DNA of 52,558 nt from positions 1 through 52,558 of IMG/VR virus record IMGVR_UViG_3300020351_000002; one strand, written 5' to 3'. The position numbers were made by a program, and so were the translations under genes. The notes beneath the pieces are model-generated. The model was not told where the DNA came from. It saw nothing but the letters and a program-made list of their open reading frames with translations, and searched no databases. Below, piece after piece: positions 22,401 through 32,025 of this stretch (the first letter of the stretch is position 1; every line of letters begins with the position of its first letter). This DNA comes from a virus.

Positions 22401-25400
22401 CGTTTGAGTGAGGGACTTCCTTTGTTGCTCCGGGGTTCGGAGATCGTAATCAAGATCGTCAAGGGTCTTAGAAAGGTTGGCTAGCTCTGCATCTATGTTG
22501 TCTAGCTTCTCATACAGACCCCTCCTTGTGATGGCCGGTCCTGGTAGGCCGCTCAGCGCAGACCGTGTCTTGGGAATGCTTAAGGCCTGTGCGAGGGGGG
22601 TTGTCCCGACAAGCTCAGACGCCCTGGCCTCGCGGGAAGACAGGGCGCTGTTTAGCTCCGTCTCCAGCTTCCTTCTCATAGCCCGCTTCTTCGCCTGGCT
22701 TGGCTCCCTGGAGATCGCTAGTCGCATTTCTGCCACGCGGGCGGATAGTGCTGGATCCGAAAGCTCCTTTAGAAGCCTGTTCACTTCTTTAGTTGGAAGA
22801 CTGGCAACCTCTGGCTTTGGCCCACGGAGGTTGGTGTTTAGAGCGTCAATTGCGCGGTCAAGTCTCCCCCTTTGGAGGTGGGTCATTTTCTCCATCGGGG
22901 CTATCGAGATTGTGGCAGCCGCTCTTCTGGCATCACCGCGAGCGCGGATGACGGTCGCTTCCCCTTCGATCAAAGCCTGGATGTCCAGCATCCTGTTCTT
23001 GTAAAGCTGTCTCGTTGCCTCAAGGGTGTGGCGGGCTTTGCTGCCAATTGGAACAACAAGATCTTTGTCCGCCACCGCCTTCTCGACCCTTGAGATTGCC
23101 CTTCGCAGGGACGCAAGAAAGCTTGAGGACCTTACCTTCGCGAGGTCAGCCTGGGCTGATCTGATGTTGCGCTGCGCCTTCTTAAACTGCGTCGACTTAA
23201 GTGGGTCTACCCCCTCATCAACTAGCCGCTGCCTAAGAAGTGCCAAATCATCGCTAGCAGCCCTAAGCTTGGACTGAGCCTCTCTTACTTTTCGGAGGCC
23301 CTTCTTCAGGTCTGCCCTGACCCTGCCAATCACCTCAATCGGGTAGTCAAGCAAGACATCAACAGGAACCCTCTTGCCAGCCTTTACAGCAGCCTGCACT
23401 TCGGCAAGGTGCATCTCAGGACTTAGGGTGCTGTCGTCCTTACGAACCTTCCACTGAGGAAGGTCTGTTGCTGCCGTCGTTCGCAGCTTCTCTGGAGCGC
23501 CGAGAGCGGCAGCCTCGTCTGGCCTGAACAGGCGCTCCTCAAACGTCCTTCCTGGGATTGACGGGAGGAACTCCTCTGCCTCTCTAAGAACATCTCCCAC
23601 AAAGCCAGAGATCGGCTGGCTGGGCGTAGGATCTCCAGACTTAAGAGCAAGCCTTTCCTCGATCAACGACAGGGCGCTTTGAATGCGCTGAATCTCTGGC
23701 TGAAACCCGTCAGCCATTCTGGCAACATCAAGCTCTGTGTCCACAGCGATCTTGCCGCCAACCTTTGCGTCATACGAAGCAGTGAACAGGGCAAGTCGAT
23801 CCTTGAGGAGCTTGAGGTTTTGCAGTCGCTCTATTGAGGTAGGAGAACCAGCCCTGACCGCAGCCCTCTGCGCCTCAAGAGACTTAATCTCGTCCGTTGA
23901 AGCCAGGTGGTCCAGAACCGTCCTCTCCAAAGAGTTCAACAGGTCTTTATCAATGACAGGAATGGCGGCAACAGGGCTGTCTGGTCGCGGGGTAGAAAGC
24001 TCGCGAAGAGTGCGAATTGCCTCAAGCACCCCCTCCGCATCTGCCTTCTCAAGCCTGAAGGACGTCGACACCTTTCCCGGCTCAGCCTCAGCAGCCCTGT
24101 ATGGGAGGGTTATCGTGTCCACAACCTTCTCAAGCTTCCTAAGAGAGACTGAGGCCATAAACTCAGCAAGGGCCTTGTCAGACTGCTTTACGCTGTCCCA
24201 CCCCATCTCAGCAAAATGAGAAAGAAAGCTAAGCTCTGTCGGGTCGTCTGTAATCTTTAGAATCTGAAGCTTTGCCTTCGGTAGCCGCTCCCTCAAGTGC
24301 GAAGCAACGCGAGCCCGGTTCCTGAAGGCGTCACCAACCAACCTCCATGTCGCTGGGTGTTCAAGGTGGGCCTTCGGAAGAACCTGTCGGTCCAACCCAT
24401 ACCTAGCGAGAAAGCCTGTCCCTTCTGCTAACTCGGTGTAAATCTGCGGCTTCGCACCAAACCCAACCCTTGGGGTAAACAGAAGTCCGCCCAATGCCCT
24501 TCTTACAGGATCCATCCACGGGACAGCCCTGGCCATGGCGTAGCCAAGGGTGAAGTAGAGGGGCTCAATGTTGTTAACCAAAGACTCTCCCCTGATAGCC
24601 CTGCTCGCCTTGAGAGAGTCCTTCGTGAAGCCCTTGGGGATAGGGGGGAGGATGTCGTCTATGGCCGCCCCAAAACTCTTTCCACCGCGCCCAGCAAGGT
24701 AGGCCTTAGAGGTGGCCCATTCCACAGCACGCTCAGTTAGGGATCGCCTCACGCCAGGGACGATGGATGTGTTTGGAGTGTGCAGAGCTTTTAACTCGGT
24801 TTTTGCACGAGCCACCAGGTCATCCCACTTCGGTTGGCCCTTCAAGCCCCTCTTCAAGAGCTTTTCAAGCACCCCATCCCCTGGGCGCATGGCAGCAACA
24901 CGAGCAGCCTCCCCAAGCTCTCCGTCCGTCGCCCACCTGTAGATGCGAGCCACATCTGGAGGCTTGGTTACATGCGTCACCTTGCCAGAATTATCAACAT
25001 CAACCCTGACCAGGACTTCCCCCTTCTCTTCGGCGGACTTGAGACCCTTGACCCACTCGCCCTCAAAGTAGTTCGCTGGAAGCTTTTCACCCTTAACCCC
25101 GGATTCAAGCCGAAGCTTGTTCACCTCATCCATGGGGATTCTTGTAAGCCTTGAAAGCTCCTCGACGGCAAAGTCTCCAAGAATCCTGACTTCCCCTTTA
25201 AGCGCAGTTGTGGTTGCCTTCAGGAAGTCCTTAACAGCAAGCAGCTTCGACTGTTCTTCAAGGAGTTTCCTGGAATTGCTGTGGCTAAAGATGAAGTTTT
25301 TTAGCTTTGACCTAACGGATGGTACCCCCGTTATCCCAGCACCCTTCTTTGGGGCAGCGCTAAGCAGAGTGTCGTTTGCTTCATCGAATGCGTTAAGCAG

Positions 25401-27155
25401 ACTGGACCGAAGCTCCCTTAGGCTATTGATCTGGGATCCGACCCTCTCTATCTCCTCTGGAATGGTCTCTCCAGAGATCCTGCTCGCCCTCGGCTTGTCG
25501 CCAATGGTGAGTTCATCAACCCTGGCGTGGTGCCTAGAGATCGCCTGATCGACTCGACTAATCTGTTTGTTTATGTCCGAAAGAGGGGCAACCGCATCTA
25601 CCCCGTGGGTTGCAGCCTGATGTGCTGTGATTTTCAACCTGGCCTGATCAGTAAGGCGCTTCGTATGGCGAGTCGCAACCTCAACGCCACGAGCGCTAAG
25701 GTCTAACCCGGTTCCCATTATCCTCGCAGCAGCACCTGCCTTAGGGACAGCCACAGCGCCCTTGCTTAGCGAACCGAGTGCGTTGATTGGGTCTAGCGAA
25801 ATGGCACCACCAAGAGCATAGGCGAGGTGGCCACCAACACTGCCCTCCTCAATGGCCTCCTGCTTAGCCCTCTCAAGCTCTTCGGCGGAAACGCCACCCC
25901 ACCACTTGTTAGCCTCAATAGCTGAACCACCAAGAAGGCCGGTAAGGCCGCCAATAAGGGCTCCCTGTGGGGTTTTTGTTAGGACCGCACCACCAAGCGC
26001 TCCCATACCAACGCCGGTAAGGATTGGGTGGTCATACATTTCGTACCCTGCAGCCGTTAGCTTTTCAGCAATGTCGTGCTCAACCTCTTCAGCGCCAGTG
26101 TCCATGCTTTCAAGCAAGCTCTTTGCATACGCCTGCTCAGAAACGCCTTCAGGGCGAACTCCTCCCGTTGTGGCTATATACAAGGCTGTGTTTGTTAGCT
26201 GCTTGGCGAAATCTTCAAGGGCACCCTTGTCTCCAGCATAGTTCTGCTGGAGCAGAGAGAGCGCCTCTGGAAGTGTTGGATTCTTAAACTTACCTGGGCT
26301 GGCTGCCTTTGCTATTTCCCACCGCCTCAGGTCCATCGCGGTGTTCGTTATGGCGGCAAGAGGCCTCCTTGTGTAGGCATCAAGTACGTCAAAAAACTTC
26401 CACCACCCTTCAGGCTTTGTGTACCCCTCCTTCGTGTACCCAAGCTTGCCAGCGAGTCTTGGGTTCCAGCGACGTATGAAGTCGCCAAGAACCTGGGCCT
26501 TCCTAATCGGATCCCGAGTGCTGTTGTACCGTATGTAGGTCATGTGCCAAAGCCTGGAGGCCTGATCCCGGCTCATCTTCTCTACTTCCTCTGGGTCTCC
26601 CTTCAGCTTGTCTCTAAGGGCTGGGGGTATGTGCTCCCCAATAGCAGCCGCTGGGCCTGTCAGGTCTCCCCTGGTAACAGCTTTGCCCACTGTGTCGAAG
26701 TCATGCCCAGCCAATATGGCCTCTGGCGGATCCTCTGGAAGAGTGTCTGGAACAGAGTAGATTGTTTGCTTTGCACCAGGACCATCAATAGAAATGGTTG
26801 GGCGACCAGAGACAATAAACCCTGGAATGTCCTCAAAAAAGACGTCGTCAGGAAGTCGCTCTGGTGGCATTTCAGCAACACCGTACTTGCCATAGCCAGA
26901 TAAAAGCTCTTCGCTGTACGGAGTGTCGAGTACGTCCTCAGGGACTACGTCTGGCTGCGCGTCTTCGAGCCTTTTTGCCCGCAACTCAGCCAAGAGTTGC
27001 TTGCTGCCAGGCAACAAACCATCTTCTTTAAGCCCAACGTCAACCTTGTTTACGGAGGAAGTGGTGGGCACAGGTGTGGGGGTTACGTCCGGGGCACTAG
27101 CAGCCCTGCTTGCCCGCAACTCAGAGAGAAGGTCATCGACGGTCCCGGCAGGCAT
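19431..27155 (-). CDS. Giant internal/ejection-type virion protein
   Basis: 2574 residues in one uninterrupted frame. The N-terminus has two related repeats (VDDLLSELRASR, KQLLAELRAKR). Two Gly/Ala-rich, membrane-active-looking regions lie near residues 375-420 and 2130-2230 (SGAAIGAAVGSVAGAPGAA). The middle (about 1000-1650) is long helices and coiled coils. The C-terminal third has LTPLEKRVLRRVFFFYTWE and WLRRNPRAANS, typical of giant internal virion or 'large polyvalent' proteins of phages. Such proteins are packed in the head and ejected with DNA. No RNA polymerase or transglycosylase motif was found. Confidence 0.75.
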   Translation of the reverse strand: MPAGTVDDLLSELRASRAASAPDVTPTPVPTTSSVNKVDVGLKEDGLLPGSKQLLAELRAKRLEDAQPDVVPEDVLDTPYSEELLSGYGKYGVAEMPPERLPDDVFFEDIPGFIVSGRPTISIDGPGAKQTIYSVPDTLPEDPPEAILAGHDFDTVGKAVTRGDLTGPAAAIGEHIPPALRDKLKGDPEEVEKMSRDQASRLWHMTYIRYNSTRDPIRKAQVLGDFIRRWNPRLAGKLGYTKEGYTKPEGWWKFFDVLDAYTRRPLAAITNTAMDLRRWEIAKAASPGKFKNPTLPEALSLLQQNYAGDKGALEDFAKQLTNTALYIATTGGVRPEGVSEQAYAKSLLESMDTGAEEVEHDIAEKLTAAGYEMYDHPILTGVGMGALGGAVLTKTPQGALIGGLTGLLGGSAIEANKWWGGVSAEELERAKQEAIEEGSVGGHLAYALGGAISLDPINALGSLSKGAVAVPKAGAAARIMGTGLDLSARGVEVATRHTKRLTDQARLKITAHQAATHGVDAVAPLSDINKQISRVDQAISRHHARVDELTIGDKPRASRISGETIPEEIERVGSQINSLRELRSSLLNAFDEANDTLLSAAPKKGAGITGVPSVRSKLKNFIFSHSNSRKLLEEQSKLLAVKDFLKATTTALKGEVRILGDFAVEELSRLTRIPMDEVNKLRLESGVKGEKLPANYFEGEWVKGLKSAEEKGEVLVRVDVDNSGKVTHVTKPPDVARIYRWATDGELGEAARVAAMRPGDGVLEKLLKRGLKGQPKWDDLVARAKTELKALHTPNTSIVPGVRRSLTERAVEWATSKAYLAGRGGKSFGAAIDDILPPIPKGFTKDSLKASRAIRGESLVNNIEPLYFTLGYAMARAVPWMDPVRRALGGLLFTPRVGFGAKPQIYTELAEGTGFLARYGLDRQVLPKAHLEHPATWRLVGDAFRNRARVASHLRERLPKAKLQILKITDDPTELSFLSHFAEMGWDSVKQSDKALAEFMASVSLRKLEKVVDTITLPYRAAEAEPGKVSTSFRLEKADAEGVLEAIRTLRELSTPRPDSPVAAIPVIDKDLLNSLERTVLDHLASTDEIKSLEAQRAAVRAGSPTSIERLQNLKLLKDRLALFTASYDAKVGGKIAVDTELDVARMADGFQPEIQRIQSALSLIEERLALKSGDPTPSQPISGFVGDVLREAEEFLPSIPGRTFEERLFRPDEAAALGAPEKLRTTAATDLPQWKVRKDDSTLSPEMHLAEVQAAVKAGKRVPVDVLLDYPIEVIGRVRADLKKGLRKVREAQSKLRAASDDLALLRQRLVDEGVDPLKSTQFKKAQRNIRSAQADLAKVRSSSFLASLRRAISRVEKAVADKDLVVPIGSKARHTLEATRQLYKNRMLDIQALIEGEATVIRARGDARRAAATISIAPMEKMTHLQRGRLDRAIDALNTNLRGPKPEVASLPTKEVNRLLKELSDPALSARVAEMRLAISREPSQAKKRAMRRKLETELNSALSSREARASELVGTTPLAQALSIPKTRSALSGLPGPAITRRGLYEKLDNIDAELANLSKTLDDLDYDLRTPEQQRKSLTQTIDSSVNALAESAAKFWNRLEALKKAEIAKAIGHMTPDEQARVARMVKNPDLYNLKAGKKNLVTDLKAQRARLVASVDRLEAAGKKTTKAKKSIANIDEQIRVLGDDASVERIVGAASIMRQFFDKWFDDLKAAGLFAEMDRNAFLSRVNIGAYVKHMADRYSAAKVAAFQGSKVPLWASQRLGGSAEFFKHERKLDGLMREINKASRKEFAESVVKDRASSGVFGKEAQQVAKQKSKSASTMRTFFERKGVNYENIVDDVMAEGGFNELHNFFETDPFVIMTRYNDMGSKTVSDVAFLEDVLDIFPAGREFRSATAADEAGFERLDKVSELEGVLRKRLPQKLRDYEDIIRQNMVDGVPVDEIKDILEKEGVVVDDDVLHALRGRDKYIPKAVGEYVRWNNDPVAQQGVRALFGDLYDGVHSWMKAQSTILAFAHIGRNWLSNVVSTSQELGWAALNPVTQMQAAMIWGSFRKGDAAFGLDVPVKIGDKVMTRGEWRQFFRDRGFFEAPLSTDFMNEQAGLAALDAIPTARDLFIRSGAATAGSFAGGAITSALGLGPAPGMFAGTAVGVGLGKRWNGAKEVAGGSVWEKFIGMSMKDSHADLPRTVSAIGHRTSGAAIGAAVGSVAGAPGAAIGAVLGGVTMPDYLKMMGMFNTSVEAQARLSLGVAAMKKGDDASVALSRVNASLRDYSDLTPLEKRVLRRVFFFYTWEAGNFKYQLDWLRRNPRAANSIMSFVDGVYKQQFTEREYASLPDPWKYRILARHHQSRLVALSGLPWEPMVELLSKKTKTLPAPIAGLAGRLNPMPLTAVEWVAGTSFYYDRGWRELTNVRQLVDTPPLYQWAMGVPTEDEVVDKTIWKNGVPTGLTRGVYKSKNPVLFYLAQRFPGNRAMRIYSEISTDTFNTYAMDAGDPTVRATWPEKAAAFGLGWKNTTIDMEAMQNYAAIELADEMKSEIRLINDVISKDNKMRPNWTEQRRRAFDELQEGFNE

Positions 27156-27158
27156 GGG

Positions 27159-29708
27159 CTACTCCGCAGCCAGGACTCTTGCCGCTTCCTGGAGTTCCTT
27201 GACGGTAAATGTGCGCTTGGATCCAGGGCTCTCAAAAACCTTCTTAGACGGAATCCACCTAAGTTTAAGCTGGCCTACCACAGCCTGTTCACTTGGAGAA
27301 AGGGTTGGGGCATTCGTGCCAGCGCCATTGACCCCAATTACACTGTTGCCGCGTTCTGTCCACAGAGCCCTCCTCGCCGCAGCCTCGTTGTACTGGCTCC
27401 TAAGCGAGTTCAAAAGTGCTTGAGCCTTCTGGTGCCTGGCCTCTGTCCCAGGCAGGAGATAATCGCCAGCATTCACTTCCCTCAAACTTGGCAGAACCCA
27501 GAGGTCTTCTGTGGGGTCGACTCTACTTGTCAGTTCAGACCCCTCCTCGCTCTTGGCAAGGGCGGTGCCAAGGCCGCCCTGCATCTCACCAGCCGTTATG
27601 CTCTTCTGAATGTTAAGGGCCTGGGCGCGGAGGGTCTCCATGTCGGTGTTCGCCTCTTGTGCCAGAGAGAACAGTTGGTTTGCCTTCATGTTGCCAAAGC
27701 CAGGGCCACCCGATTCAGACCCCTCCTTGCTCCTGCGCTCTTTCTCCCTAGCGATAAACCGATCCCGCTCCTTCTCGCCCATGCTGACGTACTTCGCAAG
27801 GAGCTTTTGAGCATCCTCTGGGTAGTCCACCCATAGGGTGCCAAGGCTGTCAGAGGCGAAGTCGAGGAACTCTGGGTCAGCCTCCCTAATGCTCCCAGCT
27901 AGAAGACCCCTGGTCATTGACGAAAAGCGTCGTTGCTGAGCGAGCGCCTGGGCACTCGCTGCGTCCTGAGCATCCTTAACCCTACCCCTGGTGATCTCAG
28001 TGCGCTTTGCAGAAACGCCACCAGCAAAGTCCTGGTAGTCGGAGACAAGCTTGTTGAGCCTTCGGATCTCAGACGGATACGGTTCCCGCCCAATCATCTG
28101 GGCAATCAAGTCTGTGCCACCAGGTCGACCACTCCTAGCCATGTCCACGGCATACGAAACAGTCTGAATTGACGGCATAAAGGTAGACGGCTTTCCGAAC
28201 TCCTCAAACGGGTTCTTCAATGAATACCCAGCCTTGCTCCTCTGCAACTTCCTGATAGAGCGCCTAAGGTCTCCCGCCTTAACCTGCGACTTGCCAAGCC
28301 TCTCATTAAGCTCTGCCAGCGCTCCAGTTCCAGCCTGACCGCCAGTGTCGTCAACCGGACCACCCTTGCTAAGTATGGGCGTGGCAGACTCAGGGAGCCA
28401 GTAGGTGACCTCGCCCTTGTTCACGCCAGAGCCCTTAACCTGCTTCTTCCCACCAAGGGCAACAATCTCGTCCTCAGAAAACCCCTTAAGGTCATCGGCT
28501 CGCCACAGCCTAGTGCGGCCAGCGATACCAGCGTCCTCTGGGGCAGTCCTTGGGTCCTTCGATACGGGACCACCTGTTGCGGGATCGTACACAGCAGCCT
28601 GCTCGTTAAACGGCGTCGAAGACACCCCAGGAATGACATCACTACCAAGCGGACCAGTGCGAAGCTGACCGTCTTCACTCCAATAGGGTCTCCCTGGCCC
28701 TGCGGCGAGCTTAGAATAAGCCGCACGATCCTGCTGAAGGGCCTGCCACTCTGGCTCGCTAATATCCTTCGGCCTGCCAGGAGCAAGGGCTCGACGGCGC
28801 TTAAACTCCTCTATTGCCCGCATCAACTTTGAGTTCGGGTCTCCACTACTCGAATAAGCAGTGGACTCTGGGTCAAATCCTGGCTTGGTGAGAGCACCCA
28901 GTGCATAAACTAACTGCGAAGGATCAACACCTCGCTCTCTAGCGAACTGGTCTATCTCCTCTGCGGTCACATCGCCAAGCCAAGCTCCCTGGGGTCGAGG
29001 CTCTGCTTCTGGAAGGCGAGCCAGCCTCGCCCGAGAAAGCTCGTCCCCTATGGGTCTTTGGCGGCTAGCGATGCTCTTAGGATCAGCGGGCAGCCTGTCT
29101 ATGCCCGGAGGAGAACCCTGAAGCAACTCCGCTATATTGGACAGGCGCTGCTTTGTTAGAGCCTCCTTGTTTCGCTGCTCCTCGGCAGCAACTATTGCGT
29201 CACCAACCAAAGCACGAGGCGCTGGCGTCGGGGCAAGGGCTGCCCTCTGATCTCGCAACTGATCGTGAAGCCTGAACTGTTCAGCCTGCTCCTTGGCGAG
29301 CAGCCTCCTGGTAGCATCAATCTCCTCGCTCTCGGCAACAACAGCCTTAGCAGCCTCGTCTTCCAATGCGCGAATAGCATCAAGGTTGGTTGCTGGATCA
29401 ACCGAAAACCCCTGGCCACCAGAAGAGCGGCGACGACCACTACGGGCACCGCCAGCCCCATAAAGGCCGCTTCCATCAACACCACCAAACGCCGCCGCAA
29501 GATAGTTCGCAGCCTTTTCTGCGTCAGCCTTCTCTATGGCAGCCTTCTGCATGTCAAGCTGCTCATCCCTAAGGCGAATGCCTTGAAGCATTGCGGCCCT
29601 TCGGATGTTCCTATCTCTGCCCTCTGCAAAAGCACCAAGGGCGGAGGCCTCCCCCATCAACCTCAGGGCAGACTCATAATCACCAGCACCAGGAAGAATT
29701 ACAGCCAT
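27159..29708 (-). CDS. Internal virion protein, 849 residues
   Basis: 849 residues, Ala/Arg/Glu-rich, with long amphipathic helices in the first 200 residues and again at 560-680. Between them is a low-complexity, Gly/Pro-rich region. No enzyme motif. Its size, composition and place between the giant protein and two smaller Ala-rich proteins match the internal-core or ejection proteins of podoviruses. A role in the DNA-ejection conduit is inferred from context alone. Confidence 0.65.
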   Translation of the reverse strand: MAVILPGAGDYESALRLMGEASALGAFAEGRDRNIRRAAMLQGIRLRDEQLDMQKAAIEKADAEKAANYLAAAFGGVDGSGLYGAGGARSGRRRSSGGQGFSVDPATNLDAIRALEDEAAKAVVAESEEIDATRRLLAKEQAEQFRLHDQLRDQRAALAPTPAPRALVGDAIVAAEEQRNKEALTKQRLSNIAELLQGSPPGIDRLPADPKSIASRQRPIGDELSRARLARLPEAEPRPQGAWLGDVTAEEIDQFARERGVDPSQLVYALGALTKPGFDPESTAYSSSGDPNSKLMRAIEEFKRRRALAPGRPKDISEPEWQALQQDRAAYSKLAAGPGRPYWSEDGQLRTGPLGSDVIPGVSSTPFNEQAAVYDPATGGPVSKDPRTAPEDAGIAGRTRLWRADDLKGFSEDEIVALGGKKQVKGSGVNKGEVTYWLPESATPILSKGGPVDDTGGQAGTGALAELNERLGKSQVKAGDLRRSIRKLQRSKAGYSLKNPFEEFGKPSTFMPSIQTVSYAVDMARSGRPGGTDLIAQMIGREPYPSEIRRLNKLVSDYQDFAGGVSAKRTEITRGRVKDAQDAASAQALAQQRRFSSMTRGLLAGSIREADPEFLDFASDSLGTLWVDYPEDAQKLLAKYVSMGEKERDRFIAREKERRSKEGSESGGPGFGNMKANQLFSLAQEANTDMETLRAQALNIQKSITAGEMQGGLGTALAKSEEGSELTSRVDPTEDLWVLPSLREVNAGDYLLPGTEARHQKAQALLNSLRSQYNEAAARRALWTERGNSVIGVNGAGTNAPTLSPSEQAVVGQLKLRWIPSKKVFESPGSKRTFTVKELQEAARVLAAE

Positions 29709-29710
29709 TT

Positions 29711-30418
29711 TTATCCGCCAAAAATATCTTCTTCTTCATCGAAGAGGTTGAATCGCCGCCTTTTAGCGCCCCCAAAAGCACCGCCAGGTCTCAATTCAAA
29801 GCCCTTGTAGCTGGTCGGAGAGGAGAGCATAGATTTGTACGTCGATGGGGTTGCCATGGCCTTGGCACCGGCAAGCCCAATATCCGAAAGAGCTTTCTTG
29901 TCAGCCGCAGTCATGGCGGTGTCCCCAATAGCCTTCCCAACCCCAGAACCAAGGCCACCAACCAGCATGCCAGCCCCCGTCAGGGGCTGTAACCCTGTAA
30001 TGGTCCCAGCGGCACTCAGCATTGTTCCAAACGCGCCAGCCAGGGTAGATAGGGCGTCGGCGGCCTCGGTCTTTTTCCTGGCCTTGTCTTCAATTGGCTT
30101 CATCTGCTCTCGCTGCCACGCATCAACAAGAAGCTGCTTACCGGGCCCCTCAAGGGCTTGTATGGCTTGTCTGTCTATATTGGCAGACCGCTCCTCAAGG
30201 CCCCTTGCAGCGCCAGCCGTCAGAGCACCCTCAATGTCCCCCTTGGTAGAACCACCGGACGGGTCCATCCTACTCATAAAGCGGTCAGCCTCAAGTTTGC
30301 TAGCCGCCTTCGAGGCGTCAGAAACACGACCCTTCTTTCTCTCGGCGCGCTCAATAATGCCTGTATCACGCCTTCTCAGAAGACGAGCAAGATCCCTCTC
30401 TGAACTAGATATAGCCAC
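29711..30418 (-). CDS. Small internal virion protein, membrane-active segment
   Basis: 235 residues. A helical charged N-terminal half is followed by a hydrophobic Gly/Ala stretch at about 123-165 (AGTITGLQPLTGAGMLVGGL), then an acidic ending (FDEEEDIFGG). This pattern, helix plus Gly/Ala insertion segment, is common in podovirus ejection proteins such as T7 gp14-like ones. Sequence similarity itself is not evident. Confidence 0.6.
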   Translation of the reverse strand: MAISSSERDLARLLRRRDTGIIERAERKKGRVSDASKAASKLEADRFMSRMDPSGGSTKGDIEGALTAGAARGLEERSANIDRQAIQALEGPGKQLLVDAWQREQMKPIEDKARKKTEAADALSTLAGAFGTMLSAAGTITGLQPLTGAGMLVGGLGSGVGKAIGDTAMTAADKKALSDIGLAGAKAMATPSTYKSMLSSPTSYKGFELRPGGAFGGAKRRRFNLFDEEEDIFGG

Positions 30419-30429
30419 GAGAACCTCCT

Positions 30430-31146
30430 CTATGAAATGTCGCTCTTAAGGGTGTCTCCATAGCTAAACTGCCTGCTAAGGGGGGCCCCCGCATAAATTG
30501 GACGGTCTGAAGAAAAGTCATAATCAAGCCAATGCCGATTACTCACATCAAGCTCTGGGGCTGGGACGCCAATGCCTGCACCAAGGTCCACTGGGCTCCC
30601 CAGGCTTACATCGGAAAGAGTGTCTAGGTAAGACATTTGTCTTCCCATCTGACTGCCAAGCTCGCGGCCCCTTGCTCGAAGGCCTTCCTGATGCTTCTTA
30701 GCCGCCTCTGCCAAACCAGTTGCAGCCTCAGTCCCTATCCCAAAGGCGGTTCCAAGCTCTCTGGCGATTGCCTGCTTGGCCTTCGCCTGGGCGAGCTTTG
30801 TTGCTTCCTCCGCCCTAGACGCATCCCTAAACCTCTTTAGGGCAGCCTCACCCATCTCTCTGCGCTGAGCTATATCAGCCCTTTGAGCAGCCTCAGCAGC
30901 GCCAGAAGCAAGTCTTCCCTGAAGCTCTCCAAACCTTCGAACATCCGCGCCCCGAAGACCTGTTTGGGAAACAGGAAGCCTCTGCCTGGAGGCGCGAGAA
31001 AGCGGAGCCCTTTCGGAGGCAAGCATTGCTGCCCTGCGCCTAGCAAACTCAGGGGTGTAAAACTCAATAGGAAGTGGGTTAACCAGATCTTCCGCCTCTG
31101 AGGCTAATAGCTGAGCGATGCTCATGTCTGACGGGTTGATTGCCAT
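30430..31146 (-). CDS. Small internal virion protein, helical
   Basis: 238 residues, Ala/Arg/Glu-rich with a continuous helix through about 70-170 and a structured aromatic C-terminus. Its composition is like the two proteins encoded downstream, so it is grouped with them as an internal or ejection-type protein. No motif is recognised. Confidence 0.6.
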   Translation of the reverse strand: MAINPSDMSIAQLLASEAEDLVNPLPIEFYTPEFARRRAAMLASERAPLSRASRQRLPVSQTGLRGADVRRFGELQGRLASGAAEAAQRADIAQRREMGEAALKRFRDASRAEEATKLAQAKAKQAIARELGTAFGIGTEAATGLAEAAKKHQEGLRARGRELGSQMGRQMSYLDTLSDVSLGSPVDLGAGIGVPAPELDVSNRHWLDYDFSSDRPIYAGAPLSRQFSYGDTLKSDIS

Positions 31147-31155
31147 TGTCCTACC

Positions 31156-32025
31156 TTAAATCACAAACGCTCTTGCGGAAATGTACCTGCTTGTGCTCTT
31201 TGCATGAACAAGAAACAGCCTGTTGTTGTGGTCGGTGTTGGAAAGTACCTTGTTCGCAAACGCTCCTCCGCCCCCAGAGGTTGTGTCAGCAGCCACAATT
31301 GATGAGCGCATCTTTAGAAAAACGTCATACGCGGCACCGTTTGTATCCACCCCAGAAAGAGTGGTTTCTCCGTTTAGATGAATCGTCATCCCGCGACGAC
31401 GGGCATTGGTTCCCTCGAAGTACTGAACGTCCTCGCTCCCATAGGCCTGGGCGGGAGGAGCAAGGGCTGCGGCATTGTGGGCCTCAAGACGGACCCTCTT
31501 CCTTAGTGAAGAAACAAGAGATGGAAAGCTTCCCGGCTGACAAACATAAAGTTCAAAATTGGCCTCAAGGTCAATAGACCTCAGTCCAAAATAGGTCGCC
31601 GTCGCTGGAGAAGTGACGATGTCATAATTGTAGTTTGAGATCTTAATGGCGTCGAACTGAACAGTGGTGTCAATCTTTACAAGGGCGTCTCTGTTAATCG
31701 TCATACGAAGGCAACAACCATCAACCGTATACTCGTTCTCATACTCCCCAAGGCTGTAAAGAGTTGGCTTCGAAGACCCCCCTCTTCCCATAACAACAAA
31801 CGTGGCTGGCTCGTCCTCTATCAACTGCTCTTGGACAAACGGAACCGTAAGGGCGTCGTGGTGAACACTTCTGTTGGTGATAAAGCGTTTGTCAGAAACG
31901 TCCCAGTTCGTGTCGTCAATATTGTTCATGGAAACGGCAAGGGCATCGAACTCATCACTAACAACAGAAGCGGTGAGGGGCTGGCCGTTCGCGATTAGTG
32001 GGCTGGGGCCGTTGTACCTGGACAT
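31156..32025 (-). CDS. Virion appendage protein, trio member 1
   Basis: 289 residues, beta-rich. The N-terminal 60 residues contain LTASVVSDEFDALAVSMNNI, then a FITNRSV motif, a layout repeated in the next two genes upstream. The module is probably an attachment domain to a shared particle site, with different distal domains. Start overlaps the stop of the next gene upstream by one base. Confidence 0.65.
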   Translation of the reverse strand: MSRYNGPSPLIANGQPLTASVVSDEFDALAVSMNNIDDTNWDVSDKRFITNRSVHHDALTVPFVQEQLIEDEPATFVVMGRGGSSKPTLYSLGEYENEYTVDGCCLRMTINRDALVKIDTTVQFDAIKISNYNYDIVTSPATATYFGLRSIDLEANFELYVCQPGSFPSLVSSLRKRVRLEAHNAAALAPPAQAYGSEDVQYFEGTNARRRGMTIHLNGETTLSGVDTNGAAYDVFLKMRSSIVAADTTSGGGGAFANKVLSNTDHNNRLFLVHAKSTSRYISARAFVI

